From: Actinomycetota bacterium
Lineage (GTDB): Bacteria > Actinomycetota > CADDZG01 > JAHWKV01
Assembly: GCA_030447305.1 (NCBI GenBank)
Contig: JAUJPC010000002.1
Location: 62,001 to 126,000 of the forward strand
Direction: 5' to 3'
Length of the DNA stretch: 64,000 bases
In this document: one piece after another, positions 44,336-52,922 of the stretch
Layout: the number at the start of each line of letters is the position of its first letter
How positions within the stretch are numbered: the stretch's first letter is position 1
The notes under the pieces: model-generated
The model's database searches: none
What the model was told of the DNA's origin: nothing
Seen by the model: only the letters and a program-made list of their open reading frames with translations
Position numbers and translations under genes: made by a program

Positions 44336-44361
44336 CCTGAAGTGCCCTGTGACAATGGCGG

Positions 44362-45345
44362 CTAGGGGCGAGCCGCCGCCCGCGCCTGGGCAAGTCTCAG
44401 TGCCCTCGGCATGGTTGGCACTGCGAGCCGGAGCGCGGCGAAGTACGCCTTGGTCAAAGGCACCGCCAGAGGTGGACGCTTCAACTGGAGCATCGCACTG
44501 CCCCAGTCGGGAAGCAGGTCCACCGCCGCGCGGGCGAAGATAGCGTACGCCACACGCACTGCGGCCGCCGATGCCGGACGCAAAACCCGCTCTTCGAGCA
44601 TCGGGGCATCCGGCATGAGGTCGGCCCACGCCTTTACCAACGCCTGCGCCGAGTCCCGGACCGTTGGGGTGTCGCCCTTGCCGCCGTCAAGAACCCAGCG
44701 GGCGGAGCTTAGGGCGTCGGTACTTGCCAGGAGAGCCGGACGAACACGCCGACGATAGTCCTCCACCTCATAGCGGCTGCGCGGCACTCCCTTCGCCCCC
44801 AGCATCTCGGGCACAAGCGCCACCTCGTTCCAGTACCCGTCGATCTCAGCGCCACGGATCGGCCTGGGCGCGTACCGAAGATGTCCTTCAAGAAACCCTC
44901 CGTAGATCGTGACGTGGGTCCACACCGCCAGGTCGGGGTCGCTGGCGGAGTAGGGGTCACCGGTGGGAGCAATCCCCGCTACGCGTCGGTGGAGCCGGTT
45001 GACGTACTCGACCACACCTGTCGCCACCTTGGTCGACCCGAAGGCGGTCGCCATAACGAAGGAGGCGGTGCGGGCCAGCCGCCCGATGGGATCAGTTCGA
45101 AAGACCGAGTGGTCGAGGGTGCCAGCCAGCACCAGAGGGTGCAGTGTCCCCAGCACCAGACCGCTCATTCCGCCCACCAGAGCGGACGGCCAGTCCGAGC
45201 CGACCTTCCAGGAGATGCTTCCGGGGCCGAAAAGACCGGGGTCGCCGGGTGGATCCGTGTACTGCACGCCGGGCAGCTGGGACACCTCAAAGGGTGCCTG
45301 GACAACGTCTCCCAGGCGCTGGCGGACCTCCATCAGCCGGTTCAC
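44362..45345 (-). CDS. Oxygenase MpaB family protein (DUF2236)
   Basis: 327 aa. The pattern of this heme-binding family is seen: LFGPGSISWKVGSDWPSALVGGMSGLVLGTLHPLVLAG, GRLARTASFVMATAFG, LAVWTHVTIYGGFLEGH and a C-terminal helical bundle. The early conserved His (TLHPLV) and the W-T-H-V segment are the likely heme region. It is common in actinobacteria, and the reaction is mostly unknown. ATG 45345 overlaps the stop of the phosphodiesterase gene (ATGA), so the two are cotranscribed. Confidence 0.88.
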   Translation of the reverse strand: MNRLMEVRQRLGDVVQAPFEVSQLPGVQYTDPPGDPGLFGPGSISWKVGSDWPSALVGGMSGLVLGTLHPLVLAGTLDHSVFRTDPIGRLARTASFVMATAFGSTKVATGVVEYVNRLHRRVAGIAPTGDPYSASDPDLAVWTHVTIYGGFLEGHLRYAPRPIRGAEIDGYWNEVALVPEMLGAKGVPRSRYEVEDYRRRVRPALLASTDALSSARWVLDGGKGDTPTVRDSAQALVKAWADLMPDAPMLEERVLRPASAAAVRVAYAIFARAAVDLLPDWGSAMLQLKRPPLAVPLTKAYFAALRLAVPTMPRALRLAQARAAARP

Positions 45346-45827
45346 AGCTCCACCAGCCTTGCCGACGGCTGCCCGTCGTTGATCTCTAGAATGGCGACGG
45401 TGGGGACCTTTGCGCGGCGGGGGTCGCAGGCGCTTCCCGGATTCAGCAGCAGAAGTTCGCCGTCGTCGTCGATCACCGGCATGTGCGAGTGGCCGAATAC
45501 GACCACGCGGTGTCCCGGAAAGGCGCCGGCCATCCTTGGACGCCGCCGCTGGCGGTCTCCGGAATCGTGGATCATTCCGACGAGCATGCCGCCGACCTCC
45601 ATCGACTCGGTAAGCGGGAGCCGGCGGGCCAGCTCCGGCGAGTCGCAGTTGCCGAGCACTCCCTGGACCGGTGCGATGGCTTCAAGCTCGTACAGGACCT
45701 CCCCCTGGACGAAGTCGCCGGCGTGGAGGATCAGATCCGATCCCTCGAACAGGCGAAAGACCTCGGCCGGAATCTTTCGGTTTCCTCGCGGCAGGTGGGT
45801 ATCCGAGATGACACCGATCTTCGCCAT
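45342..45827 (-). CDS. YfcE/MJ0936-family metallophosphoesterase
   Basis: 161 aa from ATG 45827; the ORF track version has 80 extra codons that lie antisense to the topoisomerase gene start. It has the calcineurin-like metal motifs GVISDTHLP (D-x-H), LILHAGDFV (G-D), VLGNCDSPE (G-N-C-D), MIHDSG and VVFGHSHMP (G-H-x-H). It is a single-domain phosphodiesterase whose physiological substrate is unknown. Confidence 0.9.
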   Translation of the reverse strand: MAKIGVISDTHLPRGNRKIPAEVFRLFEGSDLILHAGDFVQGEVLYELEAIAPVQGVLGNCDSPELARRLPLTESMEVGGMLVGMIHDSGDRQRRRPRMAGAFPGHRVVVFGHSHMPVIDDDGELLLLNPGSACDPRRAKVPTVAILEINDGQPSARLVEL

Positions 45828-45942
45828 ACACTCAACATACCCGGCCCGAGCGACCCCGGACGGAGTGGGAAGTTTATTAGCAGGGCGCCCGGGTAAACGT
45901 CCGCACCATGCTGGCCCACCTTTTGAGCCCCGGGAGCCTAAT

Positions 45943-46980
45943 TTGCCGCGCCTGAAGCGATGGGACCCATCCCGGCCGGGGATCACCCGAGTGAGACGGG
46001 GAACCGGGTACCAGTACATCGACACGTTCGGCAACACGGTGGAAGATGCCGAGATCATCGCCCGCATTCGGAGCTTGGTGATCCCTCCGGCGTGGATCGA
46101 CGTATGGATCTGCCCGTACCCTAACGGCCATATTCAGGCGATTGGCTACGATGCCGCCGGCCGCAAACAGTATCTCTACCATCCCCACTGGAGGACCCTT
46201 CGAGACCAGCTCAAGTTTCAGCACATGATTGAGTTCGCCCGCTGTCTGCCCGCTCTCAGACACTGGACCAAGCAAAGCCTGATGATGTCCGACATGGGCA
46301 GGGAGAGGGTTCTGGCCACTGCCACCCGGATGCTCGACCGGGGGCTGTTTCGGATGGGAGGCGAGCAGTACGCCGCGAGAAACGCCACTTACGGCATCGC
46401 CACGATCCTCAAGAGCCATGTTCGTCTGGGTCCTAACAACCAGATCACCTTTGATTTTGTCGCCAAGCACAACAAGCGACAAATTCACACCATCGTGGAC
46501 CCCGATATCTACGGCGTGGTCGAGAAGCTGAAGCGGCGACGCGGCGGCAGTCCCGAGCTTCTTGCCTTTAAGGCGGGGGGCCGGTGGGTGGACGTGAGGT
46601 CCACCGACATCAACGCCTTTTTGGGAGAGGCTACCGGAGGAGACTTCACCGCCAAGGACTTTCGAACCTGGGCTGCCACCGTGATGGCCGGCGTCTCGCT
46701 TGCCGGCAAGCTGGACGTGCAGACGGCGTCGGCCAAGAAAATGGCGGTAGCGGCAGCGGTACGGGAGGTCGCCGCATACCTGGGCAACACTCCGGCGGTG
46801 TGCCGGTCGTCGTACATCCACCCGAGGGTCATCGACGACTATCTGGCCGGGGTCACCATCGCTCCGGCGCTTGAGGGACTCGATCCCTCCCAAATGGGGG
46901 AGTGGGAGTTCCGGGAGGCGGTTGACGCCGCAGTGCTCTCCCTAATCGAGGGAGAGCAGGTGCGACGAAAGGTTGCTTAG
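45943..46980 (+). CDS. DNA topoisomerase IB
   Basis: 345 aa from TTG 45943 (GGGAG six bases upstream). The N-terminal domain matches the poxvirus/bacterial TopIB pattern (RRGTGYQYIDTFGNTV, IRSLVIPPAWIDVWICPYPNGHIQAIGYDAAGRKQYLYHP). The catalytic domain has RMLDRGLFRMGGEQYA, a KxxRRR region, DFTAKDFRTWAATVM (catalytic Arg) and the nucleophile Tyr in SSYIHPRVID. It relaxes supercoils through a 3'-phosphotyrosine intermediate. The long ORF from 44881 is a shadow up to this point. Confidence 0.93.
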   Translation: MPRLKRWDPSRPGITRVRRGTGYQYIDTFGNTVEDAEIIARIRSLVIPPAWIDVWICPYPNGHIQAIGYDAAGRKQYLYHPHWRTLRDQLKFQHMIEFARCLPALRHWTKQSLMMSDMGRERVLATATRMLDRGLFRMGGEQYAARNATYGIATILKSHVRLGPNNQITFDFVAKHNKRQIHTIVDPDIYGVVEKLKRRRGGSPELLAFKAGGRWVDVRSTDINAFLGEATGGDFTAKDFRTWAATVMAGVSLAGKLDVQTASAKKMAVAAAVREVAAYLGNTPAVCRSSYIHPRVIDDYLAGVTIAPALEGLDPSQMGEWEFREAVDAAVLSLIEGEQVRRKVA

Positions 46981-46987
46981 CTGCAGG

Positions 46988-47152
46988 TTAGTTGCTGCAG
47001 ATCAGTGACGTCCCGCCCGTGTCGGACTTCCGAAGCGGGTCGTGGACGTCTTTGATGTAGAGGCTACGGAGAAACTCGATCAGAGTTCTTTCGGCATCCT
47101 GCAGGAGCTTGTTGTCCTGCTTGGGCTCGATCCTTGGCCATTCGCTGAACAT
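46988..47152 (-). CDS. Small hypothetical protein
   Basis: 54 aa from ATG 47152, GAGGG seven bases upstream, reading FSEWPRIEPKQDNKLLQDAERTLIEFLRSLYIKDVHDPL. A central amphipathic helix and a tail ending SLICSN. Not in the ORF track. No family recognised; composition is protein-like and the space is otherwise unused. Confidence 0.5.
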   Translation of the reverse strand: MFSEWPRIEPKQDNKLLQDAERTLIEFLRSLYIKDVHDPLRKSDTGGTSLICSN

Positions 47153-47239
47153 GGCGAAACCCTCCCCGACTGTGGTACGTCTAAAATAGATCTCTCCGTC
47201 CGCTGTTACCAGTGTGCAATTGTCCCCAGGTTCAAATGC

Positions 47240-48157
47240 CTATTTCTTGGGGGCGGATGCGCCGGTTTCCAACCTGGGGCCCGACGGACTTTGGGCATGC
47301 AGCCGGCTGGGCCAGAGGCGCCGAGCCTTCACCACGTTCACCTCGGCGGCCAGCAGAGTCAGATTCGAGCCGACGAAGAGCCAGGTCATCAGGCCCAGGA
47401 CGATCGCAAAGAATCCATACAGGTAGGTGGCACGGGGCAGCAGGGTGCGGATCACGTATCCACCGCCGACTTGCATGACCGCCCAGCCGAACGCGGCAAA
47501 CAGGGCTCCGGGAACGACCTGCCGGATGGTGATCTGCGCGGTGGTGAGGAAACGGAACGCCACCAGAAACATCCCGAAGTTGAGCGCAACGGAGGCGGCC
47601 AGGCCGGCAGCCCGCAGTCCCAGCGGCAGAATGCCCCGGCTTGTGCCTCCAATTCCGGCGATGAGGGTCGACGCAACGACCCCCGTGCCCAGCAGGGCCA
47701 GGAAGGCCAGCCCCTGAAGACGCGCGACTATGAGGTTGGGCCGGCGCCGCCGAGGCACATCCCAGATCTCGTTCATTCCGTGTTGAAGGGCATGAATCAC
47801 CGACGTCCCGGCTATAAGGGTGCCTGCGATACCCAGCGCCAGAGCCAGCCCGCTTCCACGGATCTCGGTAACGCTGCGGTTTATCTGGTTGCCGATGACC
47901 GGGATCTGTGTTGCCAGCACCGAAGAGAGGATCCTCTCTCGGAACCGCGAGTTGTCCCCGAGGAGGAACCCGAGCACGCTGACCAGGACCAGGAGCAGCG
48001 GAAACAACGAGAAAAAGGCGTAGTAGGCGACCAGGGTAGCCAGGTAGCCCGCCCGATCGGCCCGAAACTTCTGTACCACGGCCAATGCGAACGCCAGTCC
48101 GTCGTGGCGCCGCTGGTAGGCCTCAAGCCGCCGAAGCGATTTCCTGATATCCAGCAG
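47240..48157 (-). CDS. YihY/BrkB family membrane protein
   Basis: About 305 aa with six hydrophobic helices. Family landmarks are FRADRAGYLATLVAYYAFFSLFPLLLVLVSVLGFLL at the N-terminus, ALQHGMNEIWDVPRRRRP in the middle and TYLYGFFAIVLGLMTWLF late. The ORF track starts at 48085, but conserved sequence (LDIRKSLRRLEAYQRRHDGLAFALAVVQKF) continues upstream to tandem CTG codons at 48157/48154, with GGAAAGG five bases before. No ATG, GTG or TTG fits there, so CTG is the best start. Function is not established. Confidence 0.85.
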   Translation of the reverse strand: MLDIRKSLRRLEAYQRRHDGLAFALAVVQKFRADRAGYLATLVAYYAFFSLFPLLLVLVSVLGFLLGDNSRFRERILSSVLATQIPVIGNQINRSVTEIRGSGLALALGIAGTLIAGTSVIHALQHGMNEIWDVPRRRRPNLIVARLQGLAFLALLGTGVVASTLIAGIGGTSRGILPLGLRAAGLAASVALNFGMFLVAFRFLTTAQITIRQVVPGALFAAFGWAVMQVGGGYVIRTLLPRATYLYGFFAIVLGLMTWLFVGSNLTLLAAEVNVVKARRLWPSRLHAQSPSGPRLETGASAPKK

Positions 48158-48216
48158 ATCAACCCTTTCCGTAACGAAGGCGTTTTCTCGTCCGCGCTCA
48201 CGGGTACCACGTTGGC

Positions 48217-48429
48217 ATGCTACCCATCCGAAGGGGCATTCTGGAGATTCCGCGCAGGAAATGCAGCGTCAATGTTCGCATGCAGCCCGAACGCCTCTCC
48301 CAGTGCCTCGTGTGCGGTTCCTTGATGTGGTCCCGCCCCTCGGCCGCAGATCCGGAGTGCAGGTGTTCCGTGGCGAGCGTTCTTCGGGACATCTCCAAGG
48401 AACCTCAGCTGGCCGACTCAGCCGCTTAA
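48217..48429 (+). CDS. Possible small Cys-containing protein
   Basis: A 70-aa frame from ATG 48217, divergent from the YihY gene, with CLVCGSLMWSRPSAADPECRC that could bind zinc. The ribosome site is poor and no family is recognised, so it may be chance. Confidence 0.3.
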   Translation: MLPIRRGILEIPRRKCSVNVRMQPERLSQCLVCGSLMWSRPSAADPECRCSVASVLRDISKEPQLADSAA

Positions 48430-48627
48430 CAGTCGTTTCACAAACCTGGTGCACCGAGATTTAGGTTTCGGCAGACTCGCGCGCGCACCAGGACGGGATG
48501 TCTTGGTGGGGCTACCACCGACAAACATGGGTGTAGGCACCCTTGGCATCGGGTAACGACCCCCGTTAAATGAGCGTTGTAAAGGTACAAGAGGTTCTTG
48601 TTCCTGAAATCGTACTGGAGACGTACC

Positions 48628-48792
48628 GTGAGCAGGCACAATACGCAAATTCGCAAGGAGATCTCGACCAGGATCGACAAGGACGAGAGCGCCGGCGGAT
48701 GCAATCCCGCAACGCCCCTGGCAACCACCCTTCACGACTTCTACCGGAAATTCGGCCTATGCGAATGCGCTGCTGACGCCAAGCGCGTTTAA
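48628..48792 (+). CDS. Small hypothetical protein
   Basis: 54 aa from GTG 48628 with GGAG seven bases upstream, reading SRHNTQIRKEISTRIDKDESAGGCNPATPLATTLHDFYRKFGLCECAADAKRV. The three cysteines and the LHDFYRKFG helix are its main features. A strong terminator follows, which supports expression. Family not recognised. Confidence 0.5.
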   Translation: MSRHNTQIRKEISTRIDKDESAGGCNPATPLATTLHDFYRKFGLCECAADAKRV

Positions 48793-48808
48793 CCTACCAG
48801 CAATCCTA

Positions 48809-48850
48809 CCCGCCGGAAGCAAGCCCGTGCCGCTCCGGCGGGTTTTCTTT
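48809..48850 (+). terminator. Intrinsic terminator
   Basis: CCCGCCGGA (48809-48817) pairs with TCCGGCGGG (48834-48842), followed by TTTTCTTT. Confidence 0.85.
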
Positions 48851-48877
48851 CCTTCGTTTCCTCACCTGGCCTATTAT

Positions 48878-48910
48878 TTCTTTATCACTGTGCAAATAAT
48901 ATAAAATGGC
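48878..48910 (+). promoter_or_regulatory. AT-rich promoter region
   Basis: TTTATCACTGTGCAAATAATATAAAATGG stands out from the high-GC surroundings 35-65 bases before the regulator gene. It contains TATAAA/ATAATA as -10 candidates; spacing to a -35 is not clean. Confidence 0.35.
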
Positions 48911-48944
48911 CTTAGAGTGATTGGGTAAGCGAGAGGAGGTCCTA

Positions 48945-49766
48945 GTGCCGGTCGGTGACGATCAATCGGTCAAAGCAGCCAAGGCGTTAGCGCTTCCCAC
49001 CCGTTCCGCGATTTTAGGCCACCTGCTTCGAGCCGGATCGCTCACCGCCAAAGAGGTGGCCGACGAGTTCTCGCTCCACGCCAACGTCGCTCGAGCCCAC
49101 CTCGACCTGCTGGTGGAGGCCGGATTCCTGGCCACAGGAATTCGCCGTAAGGGAAAAGGGCGCCCCTCCAAGGTTTACTTCACCTGGGAGGGAGAGATGG
49201 GGGCTCTCGAGGACTGGGAGGTATCGCCCCCGGCCGAGGAAGGTGGCGGCGAGGCCATCGTCCCCGAGCTCATTCCGGCGGTTGAGGAGGCGGCGACTCG
49301 GATCGGACCCGCTCCCAATCCCTACCGTTTGATTGCGCAGATCTTCGTTCGACTGGCGGGAAAGATCGACAGCCAGGAGGTTTACGCCCTGGCCGAGCAG
49401 GTGGCCCGGGACGAAGGCCGCAAGCTCATGCTCGGCTATCGGGCGGGCGGTCTGGACTTCGCTGCCGCAGTGGGAGCCTTGGTCCAGGAGCTGAGGAGGT
49501 TCTCGCCTCTCACCGACGTCGTGCGCCTGGAACACGACTACGCAGAGATCGAAACTCCGGATTGCCCATTCCGGGACATCGCCCTGGAGCACTCGGATCT
49601 GGTGATCCTTATCGACCCTGCTATCAAGGAGGGGGCGATGGCGGCGCTGGGGCATCCAAGCGAGGTTGAAACCGAAGCGTCGGTAGCAAGAGGTGACCCG
49701 GTCTGCCGGGAAGTCATCCGCAGAAGGTCCACTAATGAAATCAGTGTTGAGAATGGGAGGAATTGA
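48945..49766 (+). CDS. SufR-like helix-turn-helix regulator
   Basis: 273 aa from GTG 48945 (GAGGAGG upstream). An N-terminal winged helix (LALPTRSAILGHLLRAGSLTAKEVADEFSLHANVARAHLDLLVEAGFL) is followed by a ligand domain ending CPFRDIALEHSDLVILIDPAIKEG and GDPVCREVI. This is the layout of SufR/DeoR-like iron-sulfur regulators, which use several C-terminal cysteines. Here only C207 and C254 remain, and the LVC position reads LVI, so a four-Cys cluster is not possible within one chain. It ends one base into the sulfurtransferase ATG and probably controls it. Confidence 0.82.
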   Translation: MPVGDDQSVKAAKALALPTRSAILGHLLRAGSLTAKEVADEFSLHANVARAHLDLLVEAGFLATGIRRKGKGRPSKVYFTWEGEMGALEDWEVSPPAEEGGGEAIVPELIPAVEEAATRIGPAPNPYRLIAQIFVRLAGKIDSQEVYALAEQVARDEGRKLMLGYRAGGLDFAAAVGALVQELRRFSPLTDVVRLEHDYAEIETPDCPFRDIALEHSDLVILIDPAIKEGAMAALGHPSEVETEASVARGDPVCREVIRRRSTNEISVENGRN

Positions 49767-50617
49767 TGGCCGATTACATAAAAGACGTACTCGTTGAAAC
49801 CGACGAGGTCGCCAGCTGGGGCGGCAAGAAAGAGGGCGTCGTGCTCGTCGAGGTGGACGAGGACACCAGCCTGTACAAGAAGGGCCACATCCCGGGAGCG
49901 ATCTCGTGGGACTGGTCGTCGGACCTTCACGACCTGCCCCGGCGTGAGTTCATCGACTCTGACGGCGTCCAGAAACTGCTGGCCCGCTCCGGGGTCAACG
50001 ATGGCGACACCGTTGTCCTGTATGCGGGCAACAACAACTGGTTCGCCGCCTACGCTTACTGGGTTCTGAAATACCGCGGTTTCGACAACGTGAAGATCCT
50101 CAACGGAGGTCGCAAGAAGTGGGAGCTCGAAGGGCATCCTCTCGAGTCCGAGCCGGTCACACCAACCCCCGCCAGCAACCCGCCCAAGGTGGCCGGCACG
50201 CGTGACGAGCTGCGGGCACTCCGTGACGACGTCATCAACGCCGTCAACAACAAGGGCGCATTCGTGGACGTCCGTTCGCCGGAGGAGTTCCGCGGCGAGC
50301 TGCTGGCTCCTCCCCACCTTCCGCAAGAGCAGGCTCAGGTTCCGGGGCACATCCCCGGGTCCGCCAACATCACCTGGGCCAAGGCGGCGCGCGACGACGG
50401 CACCTTCAAGTCGGCCGACGAGTTGATCGAGCTCTACCAAAACGAGGGCATAACCAAGGACCTGCCGGAGGTCATCGCCTACTGTCGGATCGGCGAGCGT
50501 TCTTCGCACTCCTGGTTTGTGCTGCGGGAGCTACTAGGCTTCGAGAACGTCAAGAACTACGACGGCTCCTGGACCGAGTACGGCTCGCTGGTAGGGGTTC
50601 CCGTAGAGAAGGGCTAG
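49766..50617 (+). CDS. sseA: Thiosulfate/3-mercaptopyruvate sulfurtransferase
   Basis: 283 aa with two rhodanese domains. The N-terminal domain (LVEVDEDTSLYKKGHIPGAISWDW) lacks the catalytic Cys, having LYAGNNNWFAAY instead. The C-terminal domain (VDVRSPEEFRGELLAPPHLPQEQAQVPGHIPGSANI) has YCRIGERSSHSW with C240 as nucleophile. It moves sulfane sulfur to a thiophilic acceptor such as cyanide or thiols. It is translationally coupled to the SufR-like regulator and followed by a terminator. Confidence 0.92.
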   Translation: MADYIKDVLVETDEVASWGGKKEGVVLVEVDEDTSLYKKGHIPGAISWDWSSDLHDLPRREFIDSDGVQKLLARSGVNDGDTVVLYAGNNNWFAAYAYWVLKYRGFDNVKILNGGRKKWELEGHPLESEPVTPTPASNPPKVAGTRDELRALRDDVINAVNNKGAFVDVRSPEEFRGELLAPPHLPQEQAQVPGHIPGSANITWAKAARDDGTFKSADELIELYQNEGITKDLPEVIAYCRIGERSSHSWFVLRELLGFENVKNYDGSWTEYGSLVGVPVEKG

Positions 50618-50633
50618 CCCCTCGATTTCCAAA

Positions 50634-50660
50634 GCGCGGGCCTTCGGGCCCGCGTTCTTT
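50634..50660 (+). terminator. Intrinsic terminator
   Basis: CGCGGGCC-ttcg-GGCCCGCG followed by TTCTTT, 17 bases after the sulfurtransferase stop. Confidence 0.87.
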
Positions 50661-50704
50661 GGTAAACCTGGAGTAAACTGAAGGTAGCCACCAAGGAGAA
50701 ATCG

Positions 50705-51253
50705 GTGCCAGACAATGGCCCACGCAATGTTTTCGTCTACCTTCTTAACTTCCTCACCCTCTATCTGAGCGCGCTCGGCGCGGCCATCATCATCTGGGGA
50801 CTGGCCGGCCACTGGTTCCGGGATCCACTGGACAACTACGCCAACAACGGCCCGATTCGTTCCGGCATTGCGATGCTGGTGGTCGCCTTTCCGCTGTTTC
50901 TCTACCTGAACCGCCACATCCGGCGAAGTATCGAACAGGGGGAGTTGGCCGAGCGCTCGATGATCAAAAGGGTGCTCACGTACCTGACCCTGTTCCTCAT
51001 CGCCATAACGACCATCGTCGACCTGATCTCGGTTATCTACACCTTCCTCGGAGGAGATCTGACGGCCCGGTTTGCCGTTCGAGGTCTGGGAATTCTGTTG
51101 ATTGCCGGCTTCGTCTTCCTCTACTACCTGGGGGATCTGCGTGAGCCCAAGGAGGAGACCCCGGCGCAGGCTTCGACGGGTCCGGCTGTTCCGGCTGAGG
51201 TGCCGGCTTCTGAGGGTTCCGAAGGCTCAGCCAGCTCCGGCGTTGAAGGTTAG
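50705..51253 (+). CDS. DUF5671-like membrane protein, copy 1
   Basis: 182 aa with four hydrophobic helices: VYLLNFLTLYLSALGAAIIIWGLAGHWF, GIAMLVVAFPLFLYLNRHI, LTYLTLFLIAITTIVDLISVIYTFLGGDLTARF and GILLIAGFVFLYYL. The tail is Ala/Glu/Ser-rich and probably disordered. This is the DUF5671 pattern. Start GTG 50705 with AAGGAG upstream. The next gene is a paralogue. Function unknown. Confidence 0.78.
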   Translation: MPDNGPRNVFVYLLNFLTLYLSALGAAIIIWGLAGHWFRDPLDNYANNGPIRSGIAMLVVAFPLFLYLNRHIRRSIEQGELAERSMIKRVLTYLTLFLIAITTIVDLISVIYTFLGGDLTARFAVRGLGILLIAGFVFLYYLGDLREPKEETPAQASTGPAVPAEVPASEGSEGSASSGVEG

Positions 51254-51257
51254 GTAG

Positions 51258-51857
51258 GTGCGCATGTTTAGTCTGGTCACCCTTGTGATACCGGTACTGG
51301 TGATCGGCGGCATCGTGGCCATGGTGGTGGTGGCGGTCAACCGGGGCCGCCGGCACGGCGAGGTGAGCGGCTCCCCGCTGTCGCCGAAGTTCGTGTTCCT
51401 GTATTTGCTGACGACGGCCACCCTCTACATCGCGTCCATCGGGGTCCTGGTCCTGATCTGGGGACTGGCCGAGCACTGGTTTCCCGAACCCTATGCCGGC
51501 TTCAGCTACGGCAACGAAAGCGGCGCAGTTCGGGGCGGAGTGTCGATGGCCATAGTGGCCTTCCCGATCTTCGTATACCTCAGCCTGCTCGTGCGCCGAA
51601 AGATCAAAAGCGGGGAGATCGAGCCGGGGTCGACGGTGCGTACCGGATTTCTCTACTTCAATCTGTTCCTCATTGCCGTTGCCGTTCTGATCACCCTCAT
51701 GGTCACCGTGAGCTCCTTCCTCGGCGGAGACCTCACGCCGCGCTTCATGGTCCGGGCCGGGGGAGTGCTGGTAATCGTCGGGCTGGTCTACCTGTACTAC
51801 CGGAGCGAGCTAGAAACCGCTTCCGGATCGAGCGAAGCCCCGAAGCTGGAGGTCTGA
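51258..51857 (+). CDS. DUF5671-like membrane protein, copy 2
   Basis: 199 aa. It has an extra N-terminal helix (LVTLVIPVLVIGGIVAMVVVAV) and then the same four-helix unit as the preceding gene (FVFLYLLTTATLYIASIGVLVLIWGLAEHWF, FLGGDLTPRFMVRAGG, LVYLYYRSELE). The two probably arose by tandem duplication and may form a heteromer. Start GTG 51258 or ATG 51264. Confidence 0.76.
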   Translation: MRMFSLVTLVIPVLVIGGIVAMVVVAVNRGRRHGEVSGSPLSPKFVFLYLLTTATLYIASIGVLVLIWGLAEHWFPEPYAGFSYGNESGAVRGGVSMAIVAFPIFVYLSLLVRRKIKSGEIEPGSTVRTGFLYFNLFLIAVAVLITLMVTVSSFLGGDLTPRFMVRAGGVLVIVGLVYLYYRSELETASGSSEAPKLEV

Positions 51858-51858
51858 A

Positions 51859-52431
51859 TTGAGGAATCGGGCCGTCGTGGGCACGCTGGCCACACTGGTG
51901 GTGGTTGGTTTGGTAGTGGCCGGGCTGTTCGCCGTTGGGTCGCCCGCGACTGCCCGCAAGTTCAAGGCCGACCAGGAGCGCCGCAACCGTCTGAGCCAGC
52001 TGCATTATGTTCTGGCCTCACACGTCCGAACCGAGGGCAGTCTGCCGGGAAGCCTTGAGGATGTCGACGAAGACGTACTCCAGCGGGCGGGATACGGCTT
52101 CGATGCCCGGAAGGATCCCGAGTCCGGAGAGTTCTTCGAGTATCGGAGGGCGTCCGACCGCAGGTACGAGGTGTGCGCCAGCTTCCACCTGTCCTCCGAC
52201 GACCGGCGGGCTGAAGATTACGGGCCGTATCCTGGGGATGTGACCCACGAGCCCGGCCTCAACTGCTACGACAGGACGCTCACCGCCCAGGATGTGCAGT
52301 CGGCACCCGAATTCTATGAGGGCGCGCCGTTCCGCGAGCGGGGTACCGCCACCGAAGGGAATGTCACCATCCTCCACCGTCCGGCCCAGCGATTCGCGGA
52401 CGTTTCCCCTACAGCTAACGAGCGGGGATGA
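51859..52431 (+). CDS. Hypothetical membrane-anchored protein
   Basis: 190 aa from TTG 51859 (GGAGG upstream). One N-terminal helix (VVGTLATLVVVGLVVAGLFAV) anchors an extracytoplasmic domain with YEVCASFHLSSDDRR and GLNCYDRTLT, whose two cysteines may form a disulfide. It resembles pseudopilin-like small proteins in layout (helix, RRNRLSQLHYVL), but no prepilin peptidase site is visible. Coupled to the DUF5671 pair and DUF309 gene. Confidence 0.65.
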   Translation: MRNRAVVGTLATLVVVGLVVAGLFAVGSPATARKFKADQERRNRLSQLHYVLASHVRTEGSLPGSLEDVDEDVLQRAGYGFDARKDPESGEFFEYRRASDRRYEVCASFHLSSDDRRAEDYGPYPGDVTHEPGLNCYDRTLTAQDVQSAPEFYEGAPFRERGTATEGNVTILHRPAQRFADVSPTANERG

Positions 52432-52775
52432 GCATGTCGCCCTACCTGGCGGAGGGTGTGCGCCTGTTTCAGGACGGACAGTATTTTCTGTGTCACGAGA
52501 CCCTGGAGGAGCACTGGGCCGAGGCGCCGGAGGAAGATCGAGACTTCTACCAGGGGCTGATCCACCTGGCGGTTGGTTTCCTGCACCACGGCAAGGGCAA
52601 CGCCAGGGGCGCCACGCTGCAGTTCAACAAGGCGTCGAAGCGGCTTGCGGACTACCCGGAGACGTACCAGTCCATCGATCTGGCGGAGGTCAGGAGCTTT
52701 CTGGACCAGGCGCCGGCGGCGCTTGAGAGCGGCGAGGCCCTGACTCCACCAACCCTGTTGCGAGCGGTCGGCTAG
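52428..52775 (+). CDS. DUF309 domain protein
   Basis: 115 aa, starting at ATG 52428 with ATGA overlap to the previous stop. DUF309 signature: GVRLFQDGQYFLCHETLEEHWAEAPEEDRDFYQGLIHLAVGFLHHGKGNARGA. The family is a small helical bundle whose conserved H-E-x-x-E could bind metal; function unknown. Confidence 0.88.
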   Translation: MSMSPYLAEGVRLFQDGQYFLCHETLEEHWAEAPEEDRDFYQGLIHLAVGFLHHGKGNARGATLQFNKASKRLADYPETYQSIDLAEVRSFLDQAPAALESGEALTPPTLLRAVG

Positions 52776-52787
52776 TCTTTAGATCCC

Positions 52788-52859
52788 GGGCGCTTAGCTC
52801 AGCGGGAGAGCACTGCCCTTACAAGGCAGGGGTCACTGGTTCGATCCCAGTAGCGCCCA
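52788..52859 (+). tRNA. tRNA-Val (anticodon TAC)
   Basis: Cloverleaf: acceptor GGGCGCT/AGCGCCC, D arm TAGCTCAGCGGGAGAGC, anticodon arm CTGCC-CTTACAA-GGCAG with TAC at positions 34-36, T arm ACTGG-TTCGATC-CCAGT, discriminator A. CCA is not encoded. The integrated element begins directly after it. Confidence 0.95.
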
Positions 52860-52861
52860 CT
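52836..52861. other. Candidate attachment site (3' end of tRNA-Val)
   Basis: The 3' half of tRNA-Val (GTTCGATCCCAGTAGCGCCC) borders integrase, excisionase and conjugation genes, the usual place for an attL/attR core of a tRNA-directed integrase. The matching copy would lie right of the window, so the site is inferred. Confidence 0.45.
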
Positions 52862-52922
52862 ATGAAATTAGGCACATTTCCGGCCGCCTTCATACAGATC
52901 CTAGGTGACGCGTCCTCTGGCA

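Noticed and set aside
44881-45942. Upstream half of the 699-aa + ORF
   Set aside because: Antisense to MpaB and YfcE-like genes; only the part from TTG 45943 is topoisomerase.
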